This document shows positions 1 to 12,239 of a DNA stretch of 64,000 bases, piece after piece (within the stretch, counting starts at the first letter, position 1; every line of letters starts with the position of its first letter). Where the stretch lies: contig OY987270.1 of the NCBI GenBank assembly GCA_963920665.1, positions 620,001-684,000 on the forward strand, given 5' to 3'. The stretch is from Straminergon stramineum (taxonomy: Eukaryota > Streptophyta > Bryopsida > Hypnales > Calliergonaceae). A program made the position numbers and the translations under genes. Under the pieces are notes generated by a model, which ran no database searches, was not told the origin of the DNA, and worked only from the letters and a program-made list of their open reading frames with translations.

Positions 1-294
1 CACACTGGAGTGTGACGCTCAGCTTCTCTCTCCCCTCGTTTTCCGCGGAAGAGAGGAAGGATCCCCAAAATTAGCACACCCAAACAGAAGCAGAGCGTTG
101 AACCACCGTCAATATCGAAGAACCTCTTTGCTCACAAGCAAAAGCGAACACAAACACAAACACGACAACAGATCGTCTTGCTTTGGTTCCGTCTTGGATA
201 AAGTTCAAGCACATCTACTTCTATTGGGATCCCTCTACATGCATCGGTTCTTGTTGTTGTCGTTGAGGTTGCAGACACACACTCCTCCTTTATA
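1..294 (-). promoter_or_regulatory. Possible leftward core promoter and 5' leader of a gene beyond the left edge
   Basis: On the minus strand a good TATA motif (TATAAA, positions 294 to 289) sits at the edge of a GC-rich block (about 300-1000). Below it, running to position 1, the sequence is rich in CAA and ACA words, as plant 5' leaders often are, and is unlike the AT-rich repeats elsewhere. A start site near 262 would follow from usual TATA spacing. No start codon with a long open frame lies inside the window, so any gene would lie to the left. This is inference from composition plus one motif. Confidence 0.3.
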
Positions 295-1000
295 TCGCGC
301 CGAGTAGCGTCCCCCACATCTCCCCAGCCCAAAACCCCGAACCCTCACCACATCCGCCAACACCATCTATGTCTCCCTCCACCACCAACAATATACAATC
401 CCAACAAACTCGGACGAGCTTGGACACGAGCTCTTTCAAAGGAGACAACAGAGAAAAAAACAGAGAAAAAACAGAGCTTGAAGAGCTTTCAACTGCGAAA
501 CTCAGACTTCCGCCACAGGCAACCAAAATGGGCCACAGACTAATAAGAGGTCGATCGAGAGAGGCAGTCACAGAGACATTCAGAGGGGAAGAAGGGCAGG
601 GCAGGAACAGGAAGAACTGGAGAGCTAGTGGGGGGGGGGGGCCCGGCAGGGGACGAAGGTCTGGCAATTGGCGGCCTCGGGAGACAACCTATTGTAGCGA
701 CGACGCATTCGCGGCGAGCGCGTCCGGGGTTACTAGTAACTAACTTTCGTCAGTTACGAGTTACGACTGACGGACAGAGCTAGCCAGGGCCCAGGGGGGT
801 AGTTTGTTTACTAGTGAGTCAGTTGGTTTGGTTGGAGAGGGTCGCTGCGTAAGTTAACTCCCCCCCTGGTTTGCTACCGACTACCTACCACCTACTACTC
901 ACACGGGCTCTGGAATCCTCGACATGTGTAGATTCTTCCCCGTCTCCGACCGCTTTTGGATGGGGTGGGGGACGCCTATTGGTCTGGTGTTGCACCGCTT
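295..1000. other. GC-richer island, no supportable gene
   Basis: This stretch is much richer in GC than the rest of the window. It holds a run of 12 G (630-641) and many short words built from GTAA, TTAC, AGTC and GACT (about 730-860). Open frames on both strands (for example 369-743 plus and 290-667 minus) reach about 125 aa but are low-complexity and have no recognisable domain. It may be the upstream region of the gene suggested at the left edge. Similar islands recur near 11.6-12.2, 20.5, 42.4-43.4, 44.8-45.5 and 60.6-60.9 kb. Confidence 0.4.
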
Positions 1001-1284
1001 GGACTGGGGGTTTTATAACCGACTGAAAACCACAAGTTGGGGGTCTTTCTGTTATTTTATTTACTCTTTATATATTTCATTCCGTTGGGTTTTCGTTGGA
1101 TGAATGTCTGTGGTCATCTAGAACTGCTGAAGATTTTAGCACTTGGAGAGTGGTGTTTGGATGCAGTTGGTTTGTTGGGTGATTGCTGGTGTGATTAAGA
1201 CGTTTTGGGTTGCAAATCTAGTTTGCACGGGTGGGCAACTACCAGGCGTTGCTTTTGCTTAATGGCACTAGTAGACATGTTTAA

Positions 1285-1855
1285 CCCCTAAAGCATCGAA
1301 TGACCTTTGAACGTAGACAGGTAATCTCGGGTAGGTTTGTATGAAGTCATTTTCGAACGGATGTTCTTCAAATTTTGACACAGGGTGGGAACATGTGTTC
1401 CCTAAGTGGGAATGTAATTTTTTTCCCAATTGGGTGCCCAAATCAAAAGTTATATTGCCCTAAATTTTTCAGGCAGCTGGGGCAGCATGTGCAAAATAGT
1501 TCCTCTACTTCTGAAATTTTGCAGGTATGTAACTTACATGATATAAGATGCAATCGTCAAAAAAAATAACCATGTGTAGTGTAAAAATCTCACTCTAGGA
1601 GGAGTTAGAGGCTGCTGGCCCTATTGGGTAAGGTTGAAAAAAACTTCTTCTCCTAACTTCAAATGTTATAATCTTTCGATCCGTACGGTCAAAGTTTCTG
1701 AAATTTTTTCCACACATTCCCATAGTAGTCTAGTACAAATTTGTACGGTTGAATTTTGAAAAAAAAAACTTTTTTATTTCATTTTTTTCTCACTGCCCTA
1801 AAAAGTGGCAATTTTTCACAAATTGGGTCTAAAATCTGCCTCGGTCCTTTAGGGG
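1285..1855 (-). mobile_element. piggyBac-like non-autonomous element, class A (diverged copy)
   Basis: The element runs from CCCCTAAAG to CTTTAGGGG and has TTAA immediately outside each end (1281-1284 and 1856-1859). It is 571 bp and matches, in reverse orientation, the 566-bp copies at 41311 and 46466, including the words around GTGTAAAAATCTCAC and the right-end word CTACCCGG in diverged form. It has no open frame beyond 64 aa. Divergence from the other two copies marks it as older. TTAA duplication is the known signature of piggyBac; assignment to that superfamily is inferred from ends only, because no transposase is present. Confidence 0.75.
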
Positions 1856-1859
1856 TTAA

Positions 1860-2100
1860 CCTCGAAAGAACTAAAGGTGTTTCGCAAGAAAAAAGAGTCA
1901 AAAAATTTCATTTCTTGATGTTTTTACTATAATTGGAAATGGAATTTTCTTTGGACTCCAAACATTATGAAATGTGTGGATAAAATTTCAGCATATTTGA
2001 CTTTGTGGATTGCAAGATTATAACGTTTGAAGTTTGAAAGAAAAAAAAATTGTTCATGCCCAACTAGGTCAATAGACTTTGAGCACCCTTCTCTAGTTCA
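1860..2100 (+). mobile_element. Second class A piggyBac-like element, right part decayed
   Basis: It begins directly after the TTAA at 1856-1859 that also closes the element on its left, so two elements share one target tetranucleotide. The body (about 1960-2050) matches class A at the segment carrying GATTGCAAGATTATAACG. The left terminus is mutated (CCTCGAAAG). I cannot place a clean right end; similarity fades after about 2100. Confidence 0.55.
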
Positions 2101-2822
2101 ATTTGATTTCAAAAGCAAATGATGGTTTTTGCATACTCTAAATCATCATGCTATACAAATATGTCCCATAATTGGGCAATATATTAGCCACTTTTTGACA
2201 ATTTCTTGAGTATTGAGAAACTATTTTTTAAAATAAAAAATCCAAATGGTGAAAATATGTATCTGATCACCTTTTCTAAATACAATGTTTTTCACCAAGA
2301 AAAAATTTACTTCAAAACTTATGCTAATTTCCCCTTCCCCACTCCAAGGCTTACAATGCTTCGTGGGATTCAAAGCATGATATAATGCAAGAATGCATTC
2401 CCATGATTCCTAAATGTTGTCCTATCACCATCATAGACCAAATTGAGCTAGCCATGTCATGGAGCATGCTAAATGAACATTTATGTTATGTGGTAAAATA
2501 ATATATTATAGTTTATTTTTAAAATATTCCTTGCAATTTGAAAAATAGCCTCTACATAATACTTTGAGTTCATCATACAAGCCATAAAAATATTTCAACA
2601 TTTCACTTCTACCAAGCCCTTTCATAAATAATAAATATGAACTTGTCCACTATAGTCTTGAGGCATAAAGACCATCGTGATATTGCTCGAAACCCCTCCT
2701 CCTATCACACATGAAGTTGCCATCATACTTTCTTCATAGAATAAAAGTTCATATCATACCATTGTTGCGAACCACACAAAAGCCCTCTCACTTCCGTCTT
2801 TGATGAATAACATTAGGGGACA
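2101..2822. other. AT-rich stretch without recognisable features
   Basis: Low-complexity AT-rich sequence with stops in all frames and no clear terminal repeats. The first 250 bases may be the decayed tail of the preceding class A element. Confidence 0.5.
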
Positions 2823-3118
2823 TTTGAGGGCTCCAAGAGCTTGTTTCAGGGTTGTTCCTTGCATTGTTCCCTGTGCTGCCAGAAATTGGGAACCAGCCCA
2901 TAATGGGCTGAATTTCTGAATTTTTGAAAAATTAAAATTAAAATTTTTTTCCAAAAAAATTTCTAGAAAGTATTGATAAACTTAAAATTGAATTAAAAAT
3001 TTCAAAAAAAATATATTTCCTAACGTGGCAGTGACTCTGCCACGTCATACTGTTGCTGTGGCGAGTTCCCATAGTTTGGGAAATTGAGATAACTCACAGG
3101 CTCTTGGAGCCTTCAAAT
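2823..3118. mobile_element. MITE with GGCTCCAAGAGC termini and central hairpin
   Basis: The left end (TTTGAGGGCTCCAAGAGC) and the right end (GCTCTTGGAGCCTTCAAA) form inverted repeats of about 18 bp with one mismatch. Near the middle is a perfect hairpin, ACGTGGCAG / CTGCCACGT (about 3023-3045). The core is A/T-rich. A diverged copy in reverse orientation lies at 61543-61805, which shows this is a repeated family. No target duplication is evident beyond the terminal repeats, so the superfamily is not assigned. Confidence 0.55.
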
Positions 3119-5201
3119 TTCATCTAATGCAATATGTCATTTTCTTTTTAGTTTCATGGCTATTCCTTCCCAATACAAAATTGTAATGTGTCATTAGCCT
3201 ATAAGGGACCTTGCCATTCTTGCATTTGTCATGTAAATAATTAACATATTGTCAATGTTCATACCAATAAATAAAAATGAACATACAATGCGAGCACTTG
3301 TGGGATTAATTTTGGCAATAATATAATGCTCTCATTTGATCCATGGCATCCACACCATGCATCCACTCAAGGTGAATTAGAGAAGTTGAATGTTTTTTTT
3401 GGTAGACACTTTTCTCTAAGGCAAGGTAACAGAAAAAAATTATTCCAAAAATTGGATTGGCAAGGCATTAGTGGAAAGAAGGGGTGCTTGTCCTTCTAAA
3501 CTATTGAGCTCATTGCCCTGGACTTGTGCATTTGCCATTTAAGTGTACCTTGGGCACTTTTATGAAAAGATTTAGTACCTTTCAAAACCAAAGGGACTAC
3601 TAACCCTTTGGTTATGAATTGTGTTTATTGAGTATAGCTACAAGTCCTTGATAGCTTGAAGAACTAGGTTGTCAATGACTCTTCTCTCTCCCTGTTAACA
3701 CCTAAGCTAATTGTTGATAATAATGATGGCACCACTCCTCAACTTTAGGATGCTTGGATTGTGCTTGAGTACCATGAGGAATGCCACGTTCGTGCTTAAT
3801 GTCACAAGAGATTGCACTTGATTGATGGAAGTACCAATTGACCCTCTCCAACGACAAACTCACGTGATGCTTATGAAATCAAGGCAATCTATCTCTCAAT
3901 TTTCTCACTTGTGACTCTAGACCCAATTTTCATTTGTGTGTGCCATTATTGCAAAGTGTCTAGATATCTTGTAACATGTATATTGGATCATTAGGAGTAG
4001 GAGATGGATTCAATGCAAGTAGATGTAGGAGACATGAAGAGTTGGTAGAATACCCAAATTTAGGTGCAATTTTATTGATTAGAGACTACAATTAGCATAA
4101 TTTATTAAGTAGGTGAAGTAGATGGGAATTTTGTAGGAATTTCCTCAAGAAAATGTAAAGAAGTCATTGAATTTGTGCCATGCAATTGGTGTACTTATTA
4201 CAAACTCTATTGTAGAACTTCACTTGACATTGAGCTTACCACATTCCCTATTTTTATAGAAATTGCATCAACAAGTGAATGTGTCTCTTTGTCTTTTGAT
4301 ACTAGTTGGTTGTTGTAATTTCATTCTTACTAGTGAATTTTTCAAGGCAAAATTGGGAGATTCATAATGTTGACTTCGAAGAGTACAACTTGATATGAGT
4401 CACTCAATTTTTGAATTTCTCTTGAAGTGTACTTTGTGATTAGTGCATGTAACACACACACACACACACAAACATCAATAGATAGACCAATCGGTAGATA
4501 GATAGATATTTGTATGTATGTCTTTGTTGTAAGATTATTGAATGCAACTTTTGTGTGCAATGTGTTTATGTACATAGCCACTTATAAGTTTGCATGCCTA
4601 AAATTGCTCATAGTCATCATAATTACTCATTGTCACAATATCCACAAACATATTTTGTCTTGCCATACCCAAGCCCCTCATTTTCCAAGTGCCCAAGACA
4701 CTACCTCCTAAATCACCCAAGTCCCCATCTCTAAATTATCTAAGACTCCTCCCATAAACATTGACAAAGCCCCCATAAACTATCCAAGATTCCCACAAGT
4801 ACCTTTTGAAGACCCCATTTCAGGACATTGAGTACCCCTAATAATACTGTTGGAAGCCCTCTTGAGACTTTGACACCAAAAGCTCTAAATTTCTTGAACA
4901 AATTGTTAGACCACCCCATTAGACAACTATTGCTTGCCCCACTCCAAATTTCTTGAGCCCAATAGTTTTTGATATGTTAACCCAATCCCCCAAAAAATTT
5001 ATATTCACAAAGTCTAGGCAAGCACGCATCTTATGTGAACTTCAATGACATCCATTCTAAATGCATTTGTGGGTACCTATCTAAACTTTCAAATGGTGTT
5101 GAACAATTGGCATGTCTTTAAGAAGTTAATAGACTTATATTATCATTAAAAAAAGTCCTTGCCAAGTTGGTTTGAAGGTTGACTTGTTGTATATGAAACC
5201 A
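3119..5201. other. AT-rich stretch, no gene; contains a CA microsatellite
   Basis: Roughly 2 kb with stops throughout and no terminal repeats that I can pair. A CA dinucleotide run of about 19 bases lies at 4452-4470 and is followed by GATA-like words. Confidence 0.5.
4452..4470. repeat. CA dinucleotide microsatellite
   Basis: Uninterrupted alternation of A and C, followed by TAGA/GATA words to about 4508. Confidence 0.9.
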
Positions 5202-6360
5202 CACTACAAGAAAAAATAGTGTACAAACCAACATGATAATCAACTCATATATATTGGTTTGGATAGTTGATTAGGACATTTTGGTTCAGACTATAATCAA
5301 CACACATATGTTGATTTTATTTCTTGATTTGATCAAATTATTATTAATAAAAAATTTGCCACGTAGGATGCCATATAGGTTAGACCAACTACAAGAGCAC
5401 TACCACGTCTACAGACCTCCACGTGAGTAGGGTTGTCATGTCAACACATATAATCCCCATGGAATAGAATGATGAAATGTAATAAATTTCTTAAAGGTAT
5501 AAGCACTTCATAGAGTAATATTAAAGAATTCTATACAACAATATATTCAACTAAATTTAATAAATAGCCAAGCTTAAAATGCCATTTATCGAGGTGGTCT
5601 CAACAGTCAGAAGAGAAGCTGTTTATTCATAGGGTTGGTAAGAAGCATGACAAACAATATGGGACATATGCCACTTACCGTGATGCTCGAAGGGAAGAGA
5701 AAAGAATCTCTTTATACAAGTGGGGTGGTAGGTGGTAGAACAAACTATATGGGATATATTTGATTAGGATGAATAAGAAAGCAACCACTCATAGTTAAGT
5801 CAAAACTAGAAAAACATACTCCAAGTAGAATTTCAAACCTCATTTTGGCATAGCAGAAAAACTTTTTCTTAAAAACCTTAAACTAAAAAAAGGTGGGAAA
5901 TCAAACCAAATTTCATCTCTAAAAATCCTTTTGACATTTTGATCCTCCAATTAAAAGTTATGGACAAATTTCAGAGAAAAAGTTTTAAGTTGTCCAAAAA
6001 AAGTCCTTTCCAATGCCTCTAAAATTTGCCCATAACTTTTGATTGAAGACTTGAAATGTCAAAAAGATTTTTGGAGATGAAATCTGGTTTGATTTCCTAC
6101 CTTTCATTAGTTCAAAGCTTTCTGAAAAAAGTTATTTTACTATGCCCAAATGAAGTCTGAAATTTTGCTTAAAGTATGTTTAACAGATTGCCGAATCAAC
6201 TAAGCAAATTTTGTTTTTGGTCACAATCAACACATTTCTATTGATTACTACTTTTGTCAAGCAATGCAGCAACCGGAACAACACACGAAATTCCAATTTT
6301 TCCACAATCAACACAAATTAGTTCATCTTATGTTGGTTAAGGCCCCTTTTTCATGTAGTG
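5202..6360. mobile_element. CACTA (CMC/EnSpm) non-autonomous element with 3-bp CCA duplication
   Basis: The left end CACTACAAGAAAAA and right end TTTTTCATGTAGTG are inverted repeats with one mismatch and match the canonical plant CACTA terminus. CCA flanks both sides (5199-5201 and 6361-6363), the expected 3-bp duplication. Subterminal regions carry several AATCAACACA-like words (5292 and near 6226 and 6305), as CACTA transposases need repeated subterminal sites. The middle holds a large imperfect inverted repeat, with arms about 5811-5977 and 6020-6184. There is no transposase frame, so it would move only in trans. Confidence 0.85.
5811..6184. repeat. Long imperfect inverted repeat inside the CACTA element
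   Basis: The arms of about 165 bp (5811-5977 and 6020-6184) pair around a loop of about 42 bp. For example, TTTGGCATAGCAGAAAAACT on the left pairs with the reverse complement of the segment near 6135-6155, and AAAAGTTATGG pairs with CCATAACTTTT. Mismatches are spread along the arms. A transcript would fold into a long hairpin, a typical source of small RNAs in plants. Confidence 0.65.
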
Positions 6361-9300
6361 CCATATCTAATTGTTATCAATAGGGTTTAGAGTGAGGAAA
6401 GAACTCCAACCATATATTATGATTGGTGTACATGAAGAGTTTGTTCATTTAACCCCTAAGTGCTTAAGCCTTTCCAAGTGTATTTTGACTATGAAAAAAG
6501 AGCATGGGCTTATAATTATGCCCAATGCACTAATTTTTTTTTCAAAATCTAACCATATGGATGTTTGAAGAGCTTACTTATTAGTATTCACACCAATTTT
6601 GAGTGCAAAATTGCACAGAACTTGTGAGATTATAACAAGAGAAATGTGTTTTTTCTATTTATAGCATGCTACCACTTTCCACAATGTTTCAAAAATTTAC
6701 ACATAAAAGTTTTTTGGGATTATAGGTGACATGAACTACTATAAATTGTGTTAGCACACTAAAATGCACTTCCAAAAACCTTAAGTTCTAATGAAAAGCT
6801 ATCAAACTCATTACACAATCCACCTTGCAATTGTTGAAATGTAATTTTTTTTATAAGTAGAAATCGCAATTCATTCCAAATCAACAATTGAATGTTTAAA
6901 TTTTCAATGGTGAAAATCATGCAAAGACTTTATACTTTTTATTGGGATCATTTTCAAAGAAAATGGATAAGTACAATTTTTTAGATCTCAAATCAAGTGA
7001 AATTCGCAAGCTTTGCTCAAAGCCAAGAAATCAAGTAAAATTTGCAAGCTTTACTCTTCCACTAAGATACATATATGCCTTTGAGGACCTCTCAAAAATC
7101 AAGTATTTACCTTTTTTCAGTGAAAAATTAAAAAATTTGGTAGTTAACCTTTGAAACTACCCATAAAAAAATTTTAACCAGTCACATGAAATCATGAATT
7201 TAATTGACCATCCCAAAATGAGCCTAAAATTTCAAATTGACTATATATAGTCAGTTAGGGAGTTAGGGGATAAGGTCCCACAAGTGACTCCACTTGAGGA
7301 ATAGGATTTTAATTCTTACATACAAACTTCTACCACACATGCCGCACTTAATTATCTTATTGTAAAGTAGGAAAAAAATTACATACCCTAACTTAAAAAC
7401 CCTAAACAAACTACCAATTATAAAAAAACCCAATACAAATACTCATACACACAACACAACCATGATTTTTATTTATTTATCAACAAGTTTATCTTTTTTA
7501 AATCAATTTTTTGTTCCATTTCTTAATAAACACATTGGCTCCCTTCTAACATATATATGTAGTCTTGGAATCATTTGTAGAAGCTCATATTGGGATTTGT
7601 GTTGGATACAAAATGAACAAACTCTTGATTTACACCATTCCAAAAATGATTGGAGTTCTACTTCCTCTTCTTACATACTAAGAGGCTTGCTTCTTTACAT
7701 AGGAATTTTTGAAATGTTGAAATGTTGAATTTCAAATTCTTAAAAAAATTAAAGACATAAGCACAAAAATTTGAAATTGGTTGGTTTATAATGTATTTTT
7801 TTGGTATATATATTTGGGAAATTTTAATTTCAATAATTCATTCTTGTAAATGATGAGTTTGTGGATTTGTGACTTCAGATTTTAGTTGGATTAAATTTGA
7901 ATGCCTAAATTTTATATTTTACATTTATAAAAATTTATATTTTAAAATTTCATATTATTGAAGAGGAGGATCTAACTTAATGGGTTGGACTCCAAATAGT
8001 TATATGTAAATGCATCCTAAATGAAGGGGTAGGATTCAAAGGGCTAGTGAATAGAAATCAACCAAATCAATAGAAAAGTGAACCAAATCAACGTGACCAA
8101 AACAACAAGAAACATTGGATTTTCTAGTAGTGGCAAAAGACTTAATATATCATGGAGAAAAGGCACACAAAAAGAAGGTGAACTGAAAATAATTGTTTTT
8201 GAAAATGAATCATATATGGAAGGGACAAAGCCAAAATTCATCACGAATGTAATGACATGACATCCCAACATTTCACAGTGATAGAATCCAAATGTATGGT
8301 TGATAGACAACAACAATATCAAAACAATTGTGGCTTCAAATTTGGTCATGTAATCAATGAGTATCTTTTGGGTACATAATGACAAACTTGCACAATTCAT
8401 TAATTGCACAATTTTTGAACTACGTTTGCTAAATCCCTTCTATATTTGTATTTTTCAAAAAGCAATTGGGACTGCAATCAATATAGGATATATGGGATTG
8501 TTGTATATAATTTGCATCTGTATGAATTTGTATTTGTATTTCATATATATTCCATTCATATTTCTTATGTGTTCCATATATAATATTCCATATTAGTATT
8601 AGTTAATCATATTAGTATAAGTGTTTGTATCAAGATTGACAACAAGGGATCAAAGGGGGGGGGGGGGGCACTTCCAAATTAACATCTTAGGTTTTCCAAG
8701 AAGAAATTTAATCAATGGCTAGGAGGTTGAAGGGGGGTGAATTTTCCCCTAATAAATCTATGGTTGTGGATATTTGACGGAGGGGGCCAAGCATGTGTTA
8801 ATTGTAGGGTTGTGTTTGCATCTTTTGGGTGCATAGTCAATCATTATTAAAAAAATGATTAAGAGTAAAATATTTAAAGTAGTGCCAAAATAAGAATGAT
8901 ATACAATATTTTTATCTAAAATGTTATTTTTTATATATAAGTAGAGATATTCTACTAAGCAAAATGTCCAATCTTACCATAAATTTTGTCATGAATAGAG
9001 TATATAGGAGAATTGATTATTTGACAATGTAAAACAAAGAAGTGGTTTTTATTGGTGGCCCATCAAATGTAGTAAGAAATAAATTAAATTGATGTCATGA
9101 GAAGGAAAACATGTGTTGCATCAAGTACTTGAATTTAGCACACATGTTTTTAAGTGGCACACTCTATGCTTTGTTTAGATATTATATAATATCTTTTGTA
9201 TGGTAGATTTAATTCCATCACAAATACCTTCTCTTGTGCCTTCCATTATGTACAACCATTCAAGCAATCCTCCAAGTTGATGTTTACAATAATTTTATTT

Positions 9301-10900
9301 TGTGCTAAAGTAAATTACACTTCTTGTTGTCTTATGCAAAATAAGGCCATACAATGTGATTTTACATATAGTTTAATAGAGAGGTTATGAAAAAATGAAA
9401 GTATGTAATGCCTTTTCATTTATGTTTGTTCTGAAAAATCTTGGAGTTATTTTCAAGATTTTAAATGTATTCATTCTTGGTTTAAATACTATTTTTCTTT
9501 TTCTTCATCTCACAAAATTGAAAATGCCATCAAGATGTACATGAAAATCTATATTAGTAGGGGATGATGCATTTTTATTATTCCATCATGTATGTATTAA
9601 TTTTTTCATGATTGGTTGAGTTTTGAAAGTGCATTGTTAATTCTCATATTTGGTTTTGCATGTTGCTTTGTTTTCTTCCACAAATGATTTGTAAATCAGT
9701 ATGTTATTTCTTGCCATGTTTGTTTGTTTGTACATTCGATAGTTACAATTATGAACTTTCTAAATCACATACAACTTAAATTCTTAATCATAGTTTGATA
9801 ATTGGTTTCAAATTCTTTGTAAATGTAATCAAATGATGCATCCATCCATCAAAACACATCCAAGATAAAATACCTTAAAGATTTATTTTTCAAAAATTTG
9901 GATTTTTAAAATCTAGTTAATTCATTGTTGAAAAAAATATTTATGTGCAAGATCCTTTTACAATAAGGTTCATAATCCCTTGCTTACATACAAACAAACA
10001 AGAAAAATAGCAAGAAAAATGTGTGCACTTCAAAATAGAAAAGACCAAATTTTATGTATTCTAAATCTTGTATTGCATTCTAAAGTATGTGAACATCTTT
10101 ACTCGACTATGATTGAAAAGTTAATCTTTTTGTACTAATCTTTTTATCTAATTGCAATAATATTATGATGTTCTTCATTGTAATTCACACCTCTAATGAA
10201 AAATTCAAATTCTTTGAGCGTGTTTGATATTTGCTACGAATTTTCTTTGCATTTTTTCAATTCTTCAAGGCAATTTCAGAACTTTTCAAAAGATTTGAAG
10301 ATATTTGAGTTCACCTCTAAAAAAGCATTTATCCTACTAAAGACTATATTTATGTTGCAAATAGGCTCGTTTGGGGGGCTAGGCCCCACTCAAATTTTTT
10401 GCATTTCCTCACATTCATTGTCATTGTTGGCAAGGTTTCTATTTTGAGCAATAATTTGTTTCTAGCACAATACAAAATAATTTTGACAAAATATTTAGAG
10501 AGAGATTATTCTTTTTAGAAAATAAAACCTATGATTACTAAAAAACCTTGGAATGGTGGGGGTATTTTTTGGAAAGAATGAATATAGATAGGTAGATGAA
10601 TAATAAGGTATTATGCGAACAAAGTGTTATTGCAACATTGACAATGGCATGACTTTCAAGCCTCCCTTTTTTATTGGCACCATGAGTAGCAAAATCCACC
10701 ATTTCATAATAACTCTCTACTTTTGATACTCAAAGTCCCTTTCAACCTTTTTTCCCATCTCTTCACATGATACATAAAATTCACAAAGCAGGATGAAAAA
10801 AATGCATGAATATAACTAAAAATCACTATGTGTTTGGAAGAAGGAAGAATTTAGGGACACATTTCCTTCACCAAAATTATACTTCTTCAAAATAGTTATT
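6361..10900. other. AT-rich stretch with no supportable gene
   Basis: About 4.5 kb of AT-rich sequence. TTAA followed by CCCCTAAGTGCT at 6449-6464 looks like a left end of a class C piggyBac-like element, but I found no matching right end. A 15-base G run lies at 8654-8668. Open frames reach 121 aa (8044-8409, minus), are hydrophobic or low-complexity, and show no family signature. Confidence 0.45.
8654..8668 (+). repeat. Poly-G tract (15 G)
   Basis: Fifteen consecutive G in an AT-rich setting. One of six G or C runs of 12 or more in the window. Confidence 0.95.
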
Positions 10901-10949
10901 TCAATTTCAAGGGTGAGACTAAAATTTAGAATGCATGCCTCTATAAGAG

Positions 10950-11170
10950 CTGAGGGGGATTGCCCCCTTTATTGTCCCCCATTACCTACTATGTTGTTCA
11001 CCCATGGAGAAAACACTAGAATTTTTTACTTGTTACCCTTGAAAAATTTAGAAGTTTTGAATCCATATTTGCAATCAAAGGCCCCAAATTATGTAGGAGA
11101 GGTGATGAAATACCAAAAAGTGGCACATCGTAGGGGGCAATTTTATTACATCAATCCTTGGCAAGGACAA
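10950..11170 (+). mobile_element. Decayed MITE remnant related to the TGGATTGACCCCCT family
   Basis: The segment around 11065-11105 (GCAATCAAAGGCCCCAAATT followed by a GGTGA word) matches the interior of the element at 46036-46264 in the same orientation. GGGGGATTGCCCCC near 10943 and GGGGGCAATTTTATT near 11133 may be its worn ends. Boundaries are approximate. Confidence 0.4.
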
Positions 11171-11199
11171 TAAGAGGTTCAACTCCCACCCGTCCCTGA

Positions 11200-11495
11200 A
11201 TAAGTTGATCACCCTAAACCAAAAAAGCCAAGAAGGTCTAAACCTTTAACCACTTATTTTTTCATCATCATATCAAATAATTGTAAAAAATTTCCCCCTA
11301 TTCCATAGCCACTACTTGCATATTTCATAAGCCTCTCTACCTAATCATTCTTCCATATCACATGCAACTAATTTGGAGCCTCTGATTGCTAATACAAATT
11401 CAAAATTTGCAAATTTTATCATGTGTGGCAAATTAAAAAAATCAAGGTTTTTTTCCCTTGTGAACGAGCAAGCGAGGGGTTGGTTCACCGTGGCC
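11200..11495 (-). mobile_element. Second remnant of the TGGATTGACCCCCT MITE family
   Basis: The interior (GGAGCCTCTGATTGC near 11377 and the following CAAATTCAAAATTTGCAAAT) and the right end (GAACGAGCAAGCGAGGGGTT near 11463) match the reverse complement of the element at 46036-46264. The left end near 11200 is worn. No coding content. Confidence 0.5.
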
Positions 11496-11599
11496 CTAAT
11501 CCATGGGTCTTTGATTCCAAATATGAATTCAAATTTTCCAAATTTATCAACTTCGAATAACTTCAATAGTGTCCGGAATTTCCTTTGTTTTTCCCTTCC

Positions 11600-12180
11600 C
11601 CTCTTTTTCTGACCAGCCAATCCAGGGAGGTCGAATGCACCTGCCCCCTGAGAATCAGGCAGGGCTGGGGGGAGGCAACCGAGATTAGAAGCCAGATCCA
11701 CGGAAGGAGATTAAGTTAACTTTACTTATTCAGCTGTGCCCCCACCGCAACTTACTAAAGAAGTTAGTGCTTCACTAGTAAGTTGATGAGTCAGATTAAT
11801 TATTTCCCACACCTGCCCGTCTGCCCGTCTGCCCGGCCTACTTTATCGTTGAAGCCTCGCCAGGGCCGGGACGGACGGATGATCACTCTTGACCACGGTA
11901 ACGGAACCGAAGGTAATTATTTAACTGCAGTCAGTTATTAGTCCCGTCCGTCCTGGTCCAGAGTAACAACCTTTGTAACAGACTACTGTCGCTGCAGGTC
12001 AGTCCCCTACCAGTAAGGTAAGGTACCCCTTCTACGAACTTAGTTAGTAGTTAGTAGTTACTTACTTCTCTCTGCCTGTTCTGTACTGACGGACCCGACC
12101 CGACCCGACCCGACCCGACCCGGCCAGGCCCGGTCAGGCCAGGTAAGCTTAACTTCCTGTCCTGTACATTCCTTCCTTTT
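11600..12180. other. GC-richer island with TTAG/GTAA words and GACCC repeats
   Basis: It is GC-rich compared with its surroundings and dense in short words such as GTTAGTAGTTAG, CTGCCCGTCTGCCCG and GGACGGACGG. It includes six GACCC units (12092-12121). No open frame supports a gene. Its composition matches the other islands in the window. Confidence 0.45.
12092..12121 (+). repeat. Pentanucleotide microsatellite, six GACCC units
   Basis: Six perfect GACCC units, followed by GGCCAGGCCCGG words. Confidence 0.9.
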
Positions 12181-12239
12181 CGCGTGCAACTGCTGTACTC
12201 CCATTCCGCTTGGCCTTCTCAAGCACGTTGAAATTGATG

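Noticed and set aside
1285..1855. Reading the TTAA-flanked elements as Tc1/mariner (TA duplication, ends ACCCC) or Harbinger (TTA/TAA)
   Set aside because: TA is formally possible, but the bases outside TA (T on the left, A on the right) are conserved in nearly all copies, which a 2-bp duplication would not produce. A 3-bp TTA or TAA makes the inverted ends asymmetric.
6449..7260. Class C piggyBac-like element starting at 6453
   Set aside because: The left end and TTAA are present, but no right end ending in GGGG plus TTAA follows, so it is only noted within the AT-rich stretch.
8044..8409. 121-aa minus-strand open frame with hydrophobic stretches
   Set aside because: It is a Leu/Phe/Ile-rich chance frame in AT-rich DNA; no domain, no start context and no neighbouring exon.
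11172..11200. GGTTCAACTCC near 11175 as a tRNA B box
   Set aside because: No A box or acceptor-stem pairing could be found at a fitting distance.
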